Source of the DNA: Candidatus Baltobacteraceae bacterium
GTDB lineage: Bacteria; Vulcanimicrobiota; Vulcanimicrobiia; Vulcanimicrobiales; Vulcanimicrobiaceae
DNA length: 64,000 bases
Direction: 5' to 3'
Assembly: GCA_036489885.1 (NCBI GenBank)
Contig: DASXEW010000003.1
Coordinates: forward strand, 186,001-250,000
Below, one piece after another: positions 1-7,998 of this stretch. A program made the translations under genes and the position numbers. Numbering within the stretch: position 1 is the stretch's first letter; the number at the start of each line of letters is the position of its first letter. Under the pieces are notes generated by a model. It saw only the letters and a program-made list of their open reading frames with translations. It ran no database searches and was not told the DNA's origin.

Positions 1-51
1 AGCTAATCGCCCGCGTTTTGCGCGGATGATCCTTCCGAATCGCGCCGCGCT

Positions 52-921
52 TTAACCTTCCGGAGCGCGAGAACGGATGGCGATGGCAACGCACGCAATG
101 ACGGCAAGCGCATAGACGAGATCGCGCGGCCTTACTGCCTCGCGAACGATCACGTGTGAGATTCCGATCGTGACGAGCGGCTGCAGCACGAGCAGCTGGC
201 TGATTCGAGCTGTACCTCCCAGCTGCATCCCCCTATACCACGCCATTGCACCGAGAAACATGCTGATTAGCGAGACCCAAGCAAAACCACCCCACGCAGC
301 CGGTGACACGTCGTGGGGCGGTGATTTAATCAGATCGATTCCCAGAGGGACGATAACGACGGGGATCATCAATAGCAGCGCCCACGACAGCGTTTTGTCG
401 GCGCCGAGCGTGTGCGAAAGGCGCGAACCTTCGACATACGCGATGCTCGTGCTGACGACGGCGGCTACGAAATAAAGGTCGGCCACGCCGAAACCGCCGC
501 CGGATGCGAAGACATACGCCGTAACGGCAATGAGCGCGCCGATGCAGCCGACCCAAAACATTGCGGGTGGACGTTCGTGGTTCCGAATGACTGCAAGCGC
601 AGCTGTCGCGGAGGGCGCGAAACCCGCAACGACGGCGCCATGAACGGATGATGCCGTCGCGAGACCGAGTGCCACGAACCATGGGTACCCTATCGCGAGA
701 CCGGCGCCGGTGACCGCGAGAACGGCGAGATCTCGCCAGGCGGGAACGCGGACGCGAGAGACGATCAACAACACCCCGCCGAGAGTGCCGGCGATGACGA
801 TGCGCCCCGCGGTTACGACAAACGGATCGAAGCCGGTTATCGCCAGCTTCGTGGCCGGAAACGTTCCACTGAAGGCGACGATCCCGATCATTCCAAGGAG
901 CACGCCGCCGCGAAGGTTCAC
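52..921 (-). CDS. EamA/DMT-family transporter
   Basis: The 289-residue product has about ten hydrophobic segments arranged as two similar halves (roughly residues 8-138 and 150-283). This is the usual EamA/drug-metabolite transporter plan and length. The family exports or imports small metabolites across the inner membrane; the substrate cannot be read from sequence. The GTG start overlaps the stop of the upstream acylphosphatase gene as GTGA, so the two are probably translationally coupled in one operon with the aldolase gene. Family assignment is firm, substrate unknown. Confidence 0.85.
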   Translation of the reverse strand: MNLRGGVLLGMIGIVAFSGTFPATKLAITGFDPFVVTAGRIVIAGTLGGVLLIVSRVRVPAWRDLAVLAVTGAGLAIGYPWFVALGLATASSVHGAVVAGFAPSATAALAVIRNHERPPAMFWVGCIGALIAVTAYVFASGGGFGVADLYFVAAVVSTSIAYVEGSRLSHTLGADKTLSWALLLMIPVVIVPLGIDLIKSPPHDVSPAAWGGFAWVSLISMFLGAMAWYRGMQLGGTARISQLLVLQPLVTIGISHVIVREAVRPRDLVYALAVIACVAIAIRSRAPEG

Positions 922-1190
922 CGCAAAACGCTAAATCCGCTGATGCCTCGCGCTTGGTCTTCGCGGCGCTCGACGCGATCGACATGCGCGCCGCTCGGCG
1001 GATCGCGCAGGACCGCGTCGATGAAATCGTTTACGGCATCGTCATCGCCCTCGACGTCGATTTCGACCGCGCCCGACGCCAAATTACGCACCGTTCCGGC
1101 GACCGGAAATCGCGCGGCGAGACGAATGACGGTATAACGAAAGCCGACTCCCTGGACGCGACCGTGCAGCTCGAGAACGATGCGCGCTAT
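918..1190 (-). CDS. acyP: Acylphosphatase
   Basis: The product hydrolyses acyl phosphates. The core GRVQGVGFR carries the catalytic Arg (about residue 18), and GTVRNL supplies the catalytic Asn (about residue 36). No ATG, GTG or TTG lies between the upstream aldolase stop and the conserved first strand. A start at ATA 1190, which overlaps the aldolase TAG, gives exactly 90 residues, the family's usual length. The alternative is an ATG at 1283, which adds 31 unlikely residues inside the aldolase gene. The end overlaps the next gene by GTGA. Function is clear; the start is inferred. Confidence 0.8.
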   Translation of the reverse strand: MARIVLELHGRVQGVGFRYTVIRLAARFPVAGTVRNLASGAVEIDVEGDDDAVNDFIDAVLRDPPSGAHVDRVERREDQARGISGFSVLR

Positions 1191-1957
1191 GCCTTGACCT
1201 CGGCGCGCGCACCCTTCGCAGCACGCAAAAGCATCCCGCTGTCGCCCGAATAGCCGACAAGCGTGTAGCCCATTGCAACGCAATCATTCGCAAACGCGGC
1301 GTCATGAATCTGAATGCCGGCATATTTGCCGTGCTTTTTCGCAATTTGCGGTATGAGAGCGATCGCTTCCTTATACTTCGCGCTCATCTTCGACCAGATA
1401 AGCGCCGGCTCACCCATTGTTAGGGCCAAATCGTTCGGTCCGACGAAGAGCAAATCGACGCCTTCGGTCGCTGCGATCGAATCTGCATTCTTGACGGCTT
1501 CGGGCGTTTCGATTTGCACCATCAGCATCGTTTCCTCGTTCGCACGCGGACGATATTCGGGCATCTCCGCTCCGAATGCGATCGGTGCGCGAATCCCGCC
1601 GCAGCTCCGATTTCCAAGCGGCGGATATTTTGCATCGGCGACGGCCGCTTTGGCTTGGGTCGAGTCGTTGACGACGGGGACGAGCGTACCGTACGCACCC
1701 ATATCGAGCACCTTCTGAATGAGCGACGATTCGTTCCATGTAACGCGTACGAATGGAACGCAACCCGCGGCCCGGCACGCGTTGATGAGATGGATAACGG
1801 CGCTACCGGCGATCGGACCGTGCTCGGTGTCGACCATCAGCCATTCGAATCCGGCGGCGGCCATGATTTCAGCAGACAGCGGGCTCTCGAAGGCGAGCCA
1901 CGAACCGACGCTTACGCCACCAGCCCGCAATTTGTTTCTTACTGTGTTTTCACGCAT
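1187..1957 (-). CDS. HpcH/HpaI-family aldolase
   Basis: This 256-residue protein resembles class II, metal-dependent 2-keto-3-deoxy acid aldolases, which split or form 2-oxo acids using pyruvate. Visible motifs are WLMVDTEHGP (catalytic His region), MVQIETPEA (metal-binding Glu) and LFVGPNDLA (metal-binding Asp region). The ATG at 1957 gives the usual family length; a longer reading frame upstream has no such motifs. It heads an operon with acylphosphatase and a DMT transporter. It is divergent from the glycosidase-like gene with only 10 bases between start codons, so the two promoters must lie within coding sequence. The exact substrate is unknown. Confidence 0.85.
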   Translation of the reverse strand: MRENTVRNKLRAGGVSVGSWLAFESPLSAEIMAAAGFEWLMVDTEHGPIAGSAVIHLINACRAAGCVPFVRVTWNESSLIQKVLDMGAYGTLVPVVNDSTQAKAAVADAKYPPLGNRSCGGIRAPIAFGAEMPEYRPRANEETMLMVQIETPEAVKNADSIAATEGVDLLFVGPNDLALTMGEPALIWSKMSAKYKEAIALIPQIAKKHGKYAGIQIHDAAFANDCVAMGYTLVGYSGDSGMLLRAAKGARAEVKA

Positions 1958-1967
1958 TACCCAAACT

Positions 1968-3974
1968 ATGCGTCTCCTGACGCCGTTCCTGTTTGCGACA
2001 GTTGTCGCTCCGGCCGCAGCCGCGACGTTGCCTGCTGTGCTCGCGCCGCCACCGCCGTTTCCGCGGATCGTCGCGCAATCGGTCCTCAGCGAGTTCGTAG
2101 CGCCCGGCGTCACGCGCGCCAACTATCGGCTCGCGACGGTAAACGGTCCACTTATCATCTCGGTCGTTGCGGTCGACACACACGACTCGACCGTGCGCCT
2201 CGCCGACGTCATCGCGAACGATCGCTTGGTCTCAGTGGGCGAAACAGTTTCAGCCATGGCGCTGCGCACGCACGCAATCGCCGGGATCAACGGCGACTAT
2301 TTCGATATCGGACAAACGAACCAGCCACTCGGAATTGTGGTGAGCGACGGCACACTCGTGCGCACGCCGAGCCGTCGCGTCGCACTTGACATCGGTCGCG
2401 ACGGAAGCGTTCACTTTGAACCGTTCAGCTTCAAAGGCACGGCGACGTTCAACGGGACGACGATACCGCTAACGGCGGTGAACGAATGGCCACCGCAAGG
2501 TGGCGCGTCGTTGCTCACCGCCGCGTTCGGGCCTCTTTCTGCGACGACGCAGGACATCACGCTCGTCTCACTCGGCGCACTCGGTGCTGCGAATGCACTC
2601 AGCGGGGACTATCGTGTGATCGGCGTTTATCCCGCGACGACCGGTCCGCTCGGAACACCGACGCTTGCACTCGGACCGGCCGCGCTCAAACTCACGCCGC
2701 CACCGCAACCGGGCGATACGGTCACGATTGCAGGCGACACCGCTCCACCGCTCGCGACGATTGCAACCGCAATCGGCGGCGGACCCGCATTGCTCGTCGA
2801 CGGAAAGCCGTACAGCGATCCGAATGCACCGGCACCGGAAGAACGCAATCGCCGTTTCCCTGTCTCAGGTGCAGCGCTCAGCGCGAACGGAACGTTGTAC
2901 TTGATTGCCGTCGACGGCCGCGATCCGTCGCTTTCGATCGGCCTCACGCGTCCGGAATTCGGTGCGTTGATGGTGGGCCTTGGCGCAAGCGACGGCATGG
3001 CATTTGATTCGGGTGGTTCATCGACGCTTGTCGCTCGGCGTCTCGGCGAAACCCTGACGAGTCTTCTCAACATGCCGTCGGACGGCAGCGAACGTCCCAT
3101 CGCCGACGGCCTCTTCGTTTATAGCGATGCCGCGCAGGGGCCGCCCGCGCGGCTCGCGCTCCAACCCTCACGCGTCGTCGCCGTGCGAGGCGCGCGCGTG
3201 CGCGTCACCGCCGCGATCACGGATGCAGCCGGACATCTGCTTGGACCCGCACCGAGTTTGACGATCGATGCAGAACGCTCGGAGACGCTGCCCGTGCGCA
3301 GCGGCGTGCTGCGCACCGAGCTTCCGATTGACGTCGTCGACCGCGTTGCGCGTCTCACAATTGGTCCGGCGCGTCCGAATCCGGATCCGAACGGAAGCAT
3401 CGAGCTAACCGCGGACGCATACGATGCATCCGGACGTCCGATCGCTACAAGCGGTGCAGTTCATTGGACTGCAGACGGCGGAACGTTCATCGAGCCCGGT
3501 CTTTTTCACGCCGGCCCGCGCGATGCAGTCGTGACCGCATCGGTTGGCGGCGTCAACGCAAAGACGACCGTTCGCGTGGGGCGTCACGAAGTTCCCGTGC
3601 CGGGTTTTTTGCCACTTGGGATTGCGCTCAACTACGATTTCACCGGCGGCACACGCATTGCGAGCGCGAACGGATCGTATGCCCTCCCCGGCGATCCGCT
3701 CAGCTTCACGATTGAAATCAACGGTGACGCGAGCGGCATCGGATTGCGCGCTGCATTCGTCAATGGTCTCGGCGAGCGAACCGCGCTCACGCTGGCGAAG
3801 CGCGTCGACTGGCGTGGGTGGCAGCGGCGCACGATCGTGATTCCGGGCTTAGTGAATCCACCGATTCACCTGGTCTCGCTCTACGCCGTCAATTCGCTCG
3901 GAACGCCTACGGTACACGCGGCCGGAAACATCGGCTTTCGCAATCCGACCGTTATTCTTCCGGGAACGCCGTGA
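1968..3974 (+). CDS. Secreted phosphodiester glycosidase (NAGPA-like) domain protein
   Basis: The 668-residue product starts with a signal peptide (MRLLTPFLFATVVAPAAAA). Residues about 60-400 resemble the phosphodiester glycosidase domain (PF09992, NAGPA-like), with AGINGDYFD and a late GMAFDSGGSSTLVAR segment typical of the fold. The C-terminal ~270 residues look like one or more beta-sandwich domains. It is therefore probably exported and acts on envelope or extracellular glycan phosphodiesters. The ATG at 1968 is chosen because the signal peptide begins there; 83 upstream in-frame codons overlap the divergent aldolase gene. It is coupled to the deacetylase gene by a GTGA overlap, suggesting joint action on polysaccharide. 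Confidence 0.8.
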   Translation: MRLLTPFLFATVVAPAAAATLPAVLAPPPPFPRIVAQSVLSEFVAPGVTRANYRLATVNGPLIISVVAVDTHDSTVRLADVIANDRLVSVGETVSAMALRTHAIAGINGDYFDIGQTNQPLGIVVSDGTLVRTPSRRVALDIGRDGSVHFEPFSFKGTATFNGTTIPLTAVNEWPPQGGASLLTAAFGPLSATTQDITLVSLGALGAANALSGDYRVIGVYPATTGPLGTPTLALGPAALKLTPPPQPGDTVTIAGDTAPPLATIATAIGGGPALLVDGKPYSDPNAPAPEERNRRFPVSGAALSANGTLYLIAVDGRDPSLSIGLTRPEFGALMVGLGASDGMAFDSGGSSTLVARRLGETLTSLLNMPSDGSERPIADGLFVYSDAAQGPPARLALQPSRVVAVRGARVRVTAAITDAAGHLLGPAPSLTIDAERSETLPVRSGVLRTELPIDVVDRVARLTIGPARPNPDPNGSIELTADAYDASGRPIATSGAVHWTADGGTFIEPGLFHAGPRDAVVTASVGGVNAKTTVRVGRHEVPVPGFLPLGIALNYDFTGGTRIASANGSYALPGDPLSFTIEINGDASGIGLRAAFVNGLGERTALTLAKRVDWRGWQRRTIVIPGLVNPPIHLVSLYAVNSLGTPTVHAAGNIGFRNPTVILPGTP

Positions 3975-4714
3975 AGCGCCGAGACGCGCTGGCAACGATT
4001 GCCTCCACCCTGATCGCTGCGTCACCGCATGCGGTGCGTGCAGAAGCGAGCGGCGTCCCGGTCTTCATGTATCATCACGTCAACAACACGATTCCGAGCA
4101 GTCCGCTCGCACTCGGTCTCACGTTGCCGACCGGATCATTCGAAGCGCAGCTGCGCTATCTCGCAAGCCACAAGATCGCGACGCTTACGGCCGGTGAGCT
4201 TGCCGACGCGCTCTCGCGCGACGAACATCCTACACGCACTGTCGTCCTCACGTTTGATGACGGATATGAAGACAGCTCCACCGTGATCGCGCCGCTCTTA
4301 GCGCGCTACGGCGCACGTGCAACATTCTTCGTCAATGCCGGAACGATCGAACACCGCAATCATTTGAGTTGGCGCGAGATGCGCGCGTTACGCGCGGCGG
4401 GCTGCGAAATCGGCGCGCATGGAATGCATCATCTCGATCTCTCGACGCTCGACCGCGATGGTCAGCTCCACGAGGCCGGCGATTGCGTCGCGCGCATTGA
4501 GCGCTTTCTCGGCGTGCGTCCGGTCAGCTACGCGTATGCGAGCGGCGCGTATAACAAGACGACGCTCGACGTGATGCGCGAGATCGGCATCCATTCGGCG
4601 TGGACCGAGCACGTGGCGCGGGCGAAAGACGTTCGCAATCCATATGAAATGCCACGTCTGCGCATTACGCGCGACATGACGGTCGATGGATTCGCGGCGC
4701 TGGTTAGCGGTTAG
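3971..4714 (+). CDS. Polysaccharide deacetylase (NodB homology domain), exported
   Basis: The 247-residue product has an N-terminal signal peptide of about 24 residues and then a carbohydrate esterase 4 domain. LTFDDGYED gives the catalytic Asp and metal-binding Asp (D96, D97), and H150-G-M-H-H154 corresponds to the metal-binding H-(S/T)-x-x-H motif with Gly at the second place. Such enzymes remove acetyl groups from peptidoglycan or other N-acetylglucosamine polymers. The GTG at 3971 overlaps the preceding stop as GTGA and gives a clean signal peptide. Its 3' end overlaps the convergent small gene by four bases. Confidence 0.88.
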   Translation: MKRRDALATIASTLIAASPHAVRAEASGVPVFMYHHVNNTIPSSPLALGLTLPTGSFEAQLRYLASHKIATLTAGELADALSRDEHPTRTVVLTFDDGYEDSSTVIAPLLARYGARATFFVNAGTIEHRNHLSWREMRALRAAGCEIGAHGMHHLDLSTLDRDGQLHEAGDCVARIERFLGVRPVSYAYASGAYNKTTLDVMREIGIHSAWTEHVARAKDVRNPYEMPRLRITRDMTVDGFAALVSG

Positions 4715-4863
4715 GCGAGGGCGTTGACGTTGTTGCCGACGCCGAGCGACTTCATCAGGATATCGACCTGAGCCGCCTGCAGGTTCTCGACGCCCTTGAG
4801 CACGGGAATCGCGACGGACGACGTTCCGTTGGCTGCAATCGAACTAACTGCACTGATATCCAT
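4711..4863 (-). CDS. YjfB-like putative motility small protein
   Basis: The predicted 50-residue product begins MDISAV, has a central PVLKGVENLQAAQVDILMKS helix and ends LGVGNNVNALA. This matches the layout of the YjfB family (PF14070, annotated putative motility protein, role unknown). The ATG at 4863 fits the family start. A GTG at 4926 overlapping the LCP stop (GTGA) would add 21 residues and couple the two genes, so the start is open. No flagellar gene is in the window, so the link to motility is only by family name. Confidence 0.6.
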   Translation of the reverse strand: MDISAVSSIAANGTSSVAIPVLKGVENLQAAQVDILMKSLGVGNNVNALA

Positions 4864-4922
4864 GATGTCTAACGCGTTCGGGAGCCCGGCGAGCCCTCCC
4901 CCATCGGGGGCCGTGCGGAGGG

Positions 4923-6212
4923 TCACTGTCTGGGAGCGGCTGTAGCGTAGTCCTTGCCGATAATGATCGTGACGTCGTGCTGGGCGGCGGAGACGTCGGC
5001 CAGGACCTGGGCGCTCGCCAGGTTCATGTCGCGCCGCAGGACGCCGTCAATCCCAGGGGGGGCGGTGGGCGCCAAGCGGATCACGGTGGTGGCGTACGAG
5101 GGTCTGTCGGCGCGAGAGACCGCGGCAATTGCGAAGCCTTCCTTGTGGAGGGCGGAGGCCAGGCTGGTGGCGAGACCGGGGACGCCGCTGCCGTTTTCAA
5201 CCCGCAGGCGGACCTTGCTCGGATCGAACTGCGGCTCGAAGAGGCTCGCGACGATCCTGGCTTTGGCAGGCTCATCCGGGATCAACATGTCGCCCGCGTA
5301 GCCGGTGGCGCGATCGCCGGTGAACGGGATTTGCGTCGTTTTGAGATTCGCGAGATTGAAGTTCGAGTAGGCGTTCGCAAGACTCAGCAGCTCTTGCGGC
5401 TTGAAGTTCGTCGCGACGTCGCGGCGGGTCACATCGACGAGATCGCGCAGATGAAAGACATCGTTGAGCTTGTCCTTTTCGAGCTTGGCAAGCACGACGC
5501 GAATGACTTGTTGCTGGCGCTTGATGCGGCACGGATCGCTGCACGCGTCGTGACGAAAGCGCATGTACGAGACGGCTTGCTCACCGTTCATGTGATAGAC
5601 TTTTCCGCCCGTGAAATGAATGTGCAGATGACCCCAACTGTCGTCGTAGTTCATCGTCTCATCGGGAACAACATCAACGCCGCCGATTGCATCGACCAAA
5701 TCTTTGGTCGCGGCGATGCGCAGGACCATATAGCGGTCGAAATAGCGGTTGGGCGCAACTTTCGGGAGTCCAAGCCAGGATCCGATGACGTTGTCGGCTT
5801 CGGTAATTCCGCCGTTCGAATACGCGGCGTTGATCTTGTCATCGTGACCGTCAAACGTTGCTTCCATGTCCCGGGGAACCGAGACGAGATGAATCTGCGA
5901 CGTTTTCAGATCGAGCGCGGCAACCATGATCGTGTCGCTACGCGCGTGCGCCGACGACGGCATGTCGATCTTCGTATAGTCGTAGTCGACGCCGAGCAGC
6001 AGCACCGCCAACCTGTCTTTGTTGAACAGTGACTCCGGCGCCGGAACAGCCAATGTCGCAGCTTGATGCACGAAGCGCGCGACGAGTGCTTCGCGTTCGC
6101 GTTCATCGATTCGCAGAATCGTTGTCGTCAGCACCAGGCCGGCGAGCACGGCTGCGATAAAACTTATGCCAAGTACACGAAATTTGGTGTGCTCAGCTAA
6201 TCCTCTGAACAT
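4923..6212 (-). CDS. LytR-CpsA-Psr (LCP) family cell-wall ligase with LytR C-terminal domain
   Basis: The 429-residue product has a short cytosolic N-terminus, one membrane segment (about 11-32) and an extracytoplasmic LCP domain (about 65-300). Conserved pieces are ARSDTIM, VSVPRD, KINAAYS and YMRFRHD followed by RIKRQQQ, the arginine and aspartate set that binds polyprenyl pyrophosphate. A LytR_C domain (about 335-425, starting RVENGSGVPG) follows. The family transfers undecaprenyl-linked polymers to peptidoglycan or other acceptors. The stop overlaps a possible GTG start of the YjfB-like gene. Confidence 0.9.
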   Translation of the reverse strand: MFRGLAEHTKFRVLGISFIAAVLAGLVLTTTILRIDEREREALVARFVHQAATLAVPAPESLFNKDRLAVLLLGVDYDYTKIDMPSSAHARSDTIMVAALDLKTSQIHLVSVPRDMEATFDGHDDKINAAYSNGGITEADNVIGSWLGLPKVAPNRYFDRYMVLRIAATKDLVDAIGGVDVVPDETMNYDDSWGHLHIHFTGGKVYHMNGEQAVSYMRFRHDACSDPCRIKRQQQVIRVVLAKLEKDKLNDVFHLRDLVDVTRRDVATNFKPQELLSLANAYSNFNLANLKTTQIPFTGDRATGYAGDMLIPDEPAKARIVASLFEPQFDPSKVRLRVENGSGVPGLATSLASALHKEGFAIAAVSRADRPSYATTVIRLAPTAPPGIDGVLRRDMNLASAQVLADVSAAQHDVTIIIGKDYATAAPRQ

Positions 6213-6256
6213 GCAGTCGCGCGAGTTCCGGCACGTCTTTGCCGGCCTCCTTTCGA

Positions 6257-6300
6257 CCTGGGAATTACCCAGGAAACGCGATTTCTACTAATGTAGATAC
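6257..6300 (+). promoter_or_regulatory. Two adjacent inverted repeats in a divergent promoter region, the second resembling a Cas12a crRNA repeat
   Basis: CCTGGG-AATTA-CCCAGG (6257-6273) is followed by TTTCTACTAATGTAGAT (6282-6298), whose TCTAC/GTAGA arms pair around a TAAT loop. A TACTAT hexamer at 6298-6303 could be a -10 element for the rightward gene, whose GTG lies 12 bases further on. The second repeat matches the stem of type V-A (Cas12a) direct repeats, but there is only one copy, no array and no cas gene. An operator or chance hairpin is more likely. Confidence 0.4.
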
Positions 6301-6314
6301 TATTAAAACGACGC

Positions 6315-6746
6315 GTGAGGAAACCGACGTTTGCCGCAGTCGCGGCACTGGCCCCGCTGATCCTTTTGCCGCTCCTTGCAGCGGCCGCGTCCGAGCATGC
6401 CAGTTTCACGAGCGGAGCCGTTCGCGAAACCTTCGTGGCGACGGCGAGCGGCGGGGTGGAATACGACGTCGTGCTCGACTCAGATCTCTCAGCAGTGAGA
6501 AAGCTTCGCAATGAGGCTCGCCGCCGTACGAACGCCTTCAAACACGGAAATTTCATTGACCCAACCAATCCTCACGGCGACCTGGTTCCGGGCTTGCGCG
6601 AGATGCGTCACCAATGGGGACGGCTGCACGTTCGCTGTGACGACCTTCCGAACGGTTCACGGATCCGCTATATGACGCGCGATCCCGTGATGGTCGAGGC
6701 GCTGCACCAATGGTTCGCCTCGCGCGTCGTCAATAAGATTCGCTAG
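6315..6746 (+). CDS. Hypothetical secreted protein
   Basis: The 143-residue product has a clear signal peptide (about residues 1-25, hydrophobic run ending LLAAAAS). The remaining ~118 residues are soluble, with a basic helix, RKLRNEARRRTNAFKHG, and a C-terminal strand-helix module ending with IRYMTRDPVMVEALHQW. The layout resembles small secreted proteins of unknown role, some misannotated as aspartate carbamoyltransferase; no catalytic motif is visible. The GTG at 6315 is the only start that gives a full signal peptide. No ribosome binding site precedes it. The end overlaps the convergent FkbM gene by four bases. Confidence 0.65.
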   Translation: MRKPTFAAVAALAPLILLPLLAAAASEHASFTSGAVRETFVATASGGVEYDVVLDSDLSAVRKLRNEARRRTNAFKHGNFIDPTNPHGDLVPGLREMRHQWGRLHVRCDDLPNGSRIRYMTRDPVMVEALHQWFASRVVNKIR

Positions 6747-7549
6747 CCGTCCTTGAATGGGTGCTCACTCGGATCGAGCACTTCGCTGAAACTCGGTCCT
6801 TGCGTTTCGAACGGCAGCTCTTTAGGAATACACAGCATGTTTGTCGTGACGATGTTCGGATACAGATTCTCGGCATTCTGCTTGAAGTTCGCGGGATTGT
6901 AGAGCGGCGTCACATGCCAAAACGCGCGGTAATTGAGCGCGTACAGTAACTCGATGAGCTCATGCGAGCGATCGATGCGATCGTTCTCGACGTACATTAC
7001 CGGACGGAATCGCGCGAGAAATTTGCGTCCGCCCTCGAGCACTTCGGCTTCCATCCCCTCGACGTCAACTTTTACGAGATCAGCCGCATGCACGTCGAGA
7101 TAGTCGTCGAGCATGATGCGCTCGACAGGCCGGCCTTCCTTGAATTCGGAAACTGCGATGCCGCCATAATTTGCTTCGACGGAATAATCGATCTCCGGAA
7201 TCAAGACCGAGCCGTGCGTCGACCCGAGCGCCGCGTGCACGCAATCGACGTTCGGCAAGTCGTTCAGCGCAACGTTCGCGTTCAGCACTTGAAAGATCGG
7301 GCGTTGCGGTTCGAATGCATACACGAAACCGCTCGCACCTACGTGCTTCGCCAGCGGGATCGTGTGGTCGCCGATGTTCGCGCCGAGATCGAAGATCGTG
7401 CTGCCCGGCGCGCTCAGTTGCCGCAACAGCTCGAGCTCGAACTCGTGAGCTTCGCCATATGCCTCAAGCGCTTTACCTATGTAAACGTCGTTCGGATTGT
7501 AGAGGAAGCGGCCGTAGCGTGTCTGAGTCAGACGGTTGATTTCACGCAC
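6743..7549 (-). CDS. FkbM-family SAM-dependent methyltransferase
   Basis: The 268-residue product shows the class I SAM-binding loop IFDLGANIGDHTIPLA (about 52-67), an acidic VYAFEPQ segment after strand 2, and the DLVKVDVEGMEAEVLEGG block (about 157-174) that defines the FkbM family. These enzymes O-methylate sugars or polyketide hydroxyls and often act on surface glycans. No glycan cluster is adjacent, so the acceptor is unknown. The length is usual for the family. Confidence 0.87.
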   Translation of the reverse strand: MREINRLTQTRYGRFLYNPNDVYIGKALEAYGEAHEFELELLRQLSAPGSTIFDLGANIGDHTIPLAKHVGASGFVYAFEPQRPIFQVLNANVALNDLPNVDCVHAALGSTHGSVLIPEIDYSVEANYGGIAVSEFKEGRPVERIMLDDYLDVHAADLVKVDVEGMEAEVLEGGRKFLARFRPVMYVENDRIDRSHELIELLYALNYRAFWHVTPLYNPANFKQNAENLYPNIVTTNMLCIPKELPFETQGPSFSEVLDPSEHPFKDG

Positions 7550-7572
7550 GCCGGGTAGTATTGGAGGCAGTC

Positions 7573-7998
7573 ATGCGCAGGTCCGCCAGCTTCGTTCTAA
7601 CCGTAGCAGCAGTCACCGTACTCGTCGCCGCGTGCGTGCCGGGCTCGGAAGTTCCGCCAATCAAGTCCCCGATCAGCGCGGAGCCGTTCCCTACGGCCAC
7701 CTCGACGGCGATGCTGGCCAATCCGAGCGCGATGACGATCAGTAAATCAGCGTATCCGTCCGGCGGTACGTCCTATCCCGGCGTGACGGTGTCGCAGCCT
7801 AGCGCGAGCGTCGCGCCCGTGGTCGTTACTGCGCAATCGACGTGCATTACAAACGGTAACATGAGCATTTTCAGCGCGACGCCGAACGGCAACGCAACAA
7901 CGGTGGAAGTTGAGCCGCTCGTCATCGGACAGTGCGTCATTCAGTTCGGCGGGCAGGACGGTGTTACGCTGCTGGTGCCGGTGACGATAACGAACTAG
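7573..7998 (+). CDS. Putative lipoprotein, hypothetical
   Basis: The 141-residue product has an N-terminal hydrophobic stretch ending in a lipobox-like VLVAAC with Cys at about residue 21, so it is probably lipid-anchored. The rest is rich in Ser, Thr, Pro and Val and resembles a short beta-sandwich: TCITNGNMSIFSATPNG, then QCVIQFGGQDG. The ATG at 7573 is preceded by GGAGG at 7563-7567; an in-frame TTG at 7561 is less likely. No function can be assigned. Confidence 0.65.
   Translation: MRRSASFVLTVAAVTVLVAACVPGSEVPPIKSPISAEPFPTATSTAMLANPSAMTISKSAYPSGGTSYPGVTVSQPSASVAPVVVTAQSTCITNGNMSIFSATPNGNATTVEVEPLVIGQCVIQFGGQDGVTLLVPVTITN

Noticed and set aside
4977-6032. Plus-strand frame of 351 codons
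   Set aside because: It is antisense to the LCP gene, which has all family motifs; no start signal or domain in the plus frame.
6280-6300. A real CRISPR-Cas12a locus
   Set aside because: One repeat-like hairpin only, no spacers, no cas gene in the window.
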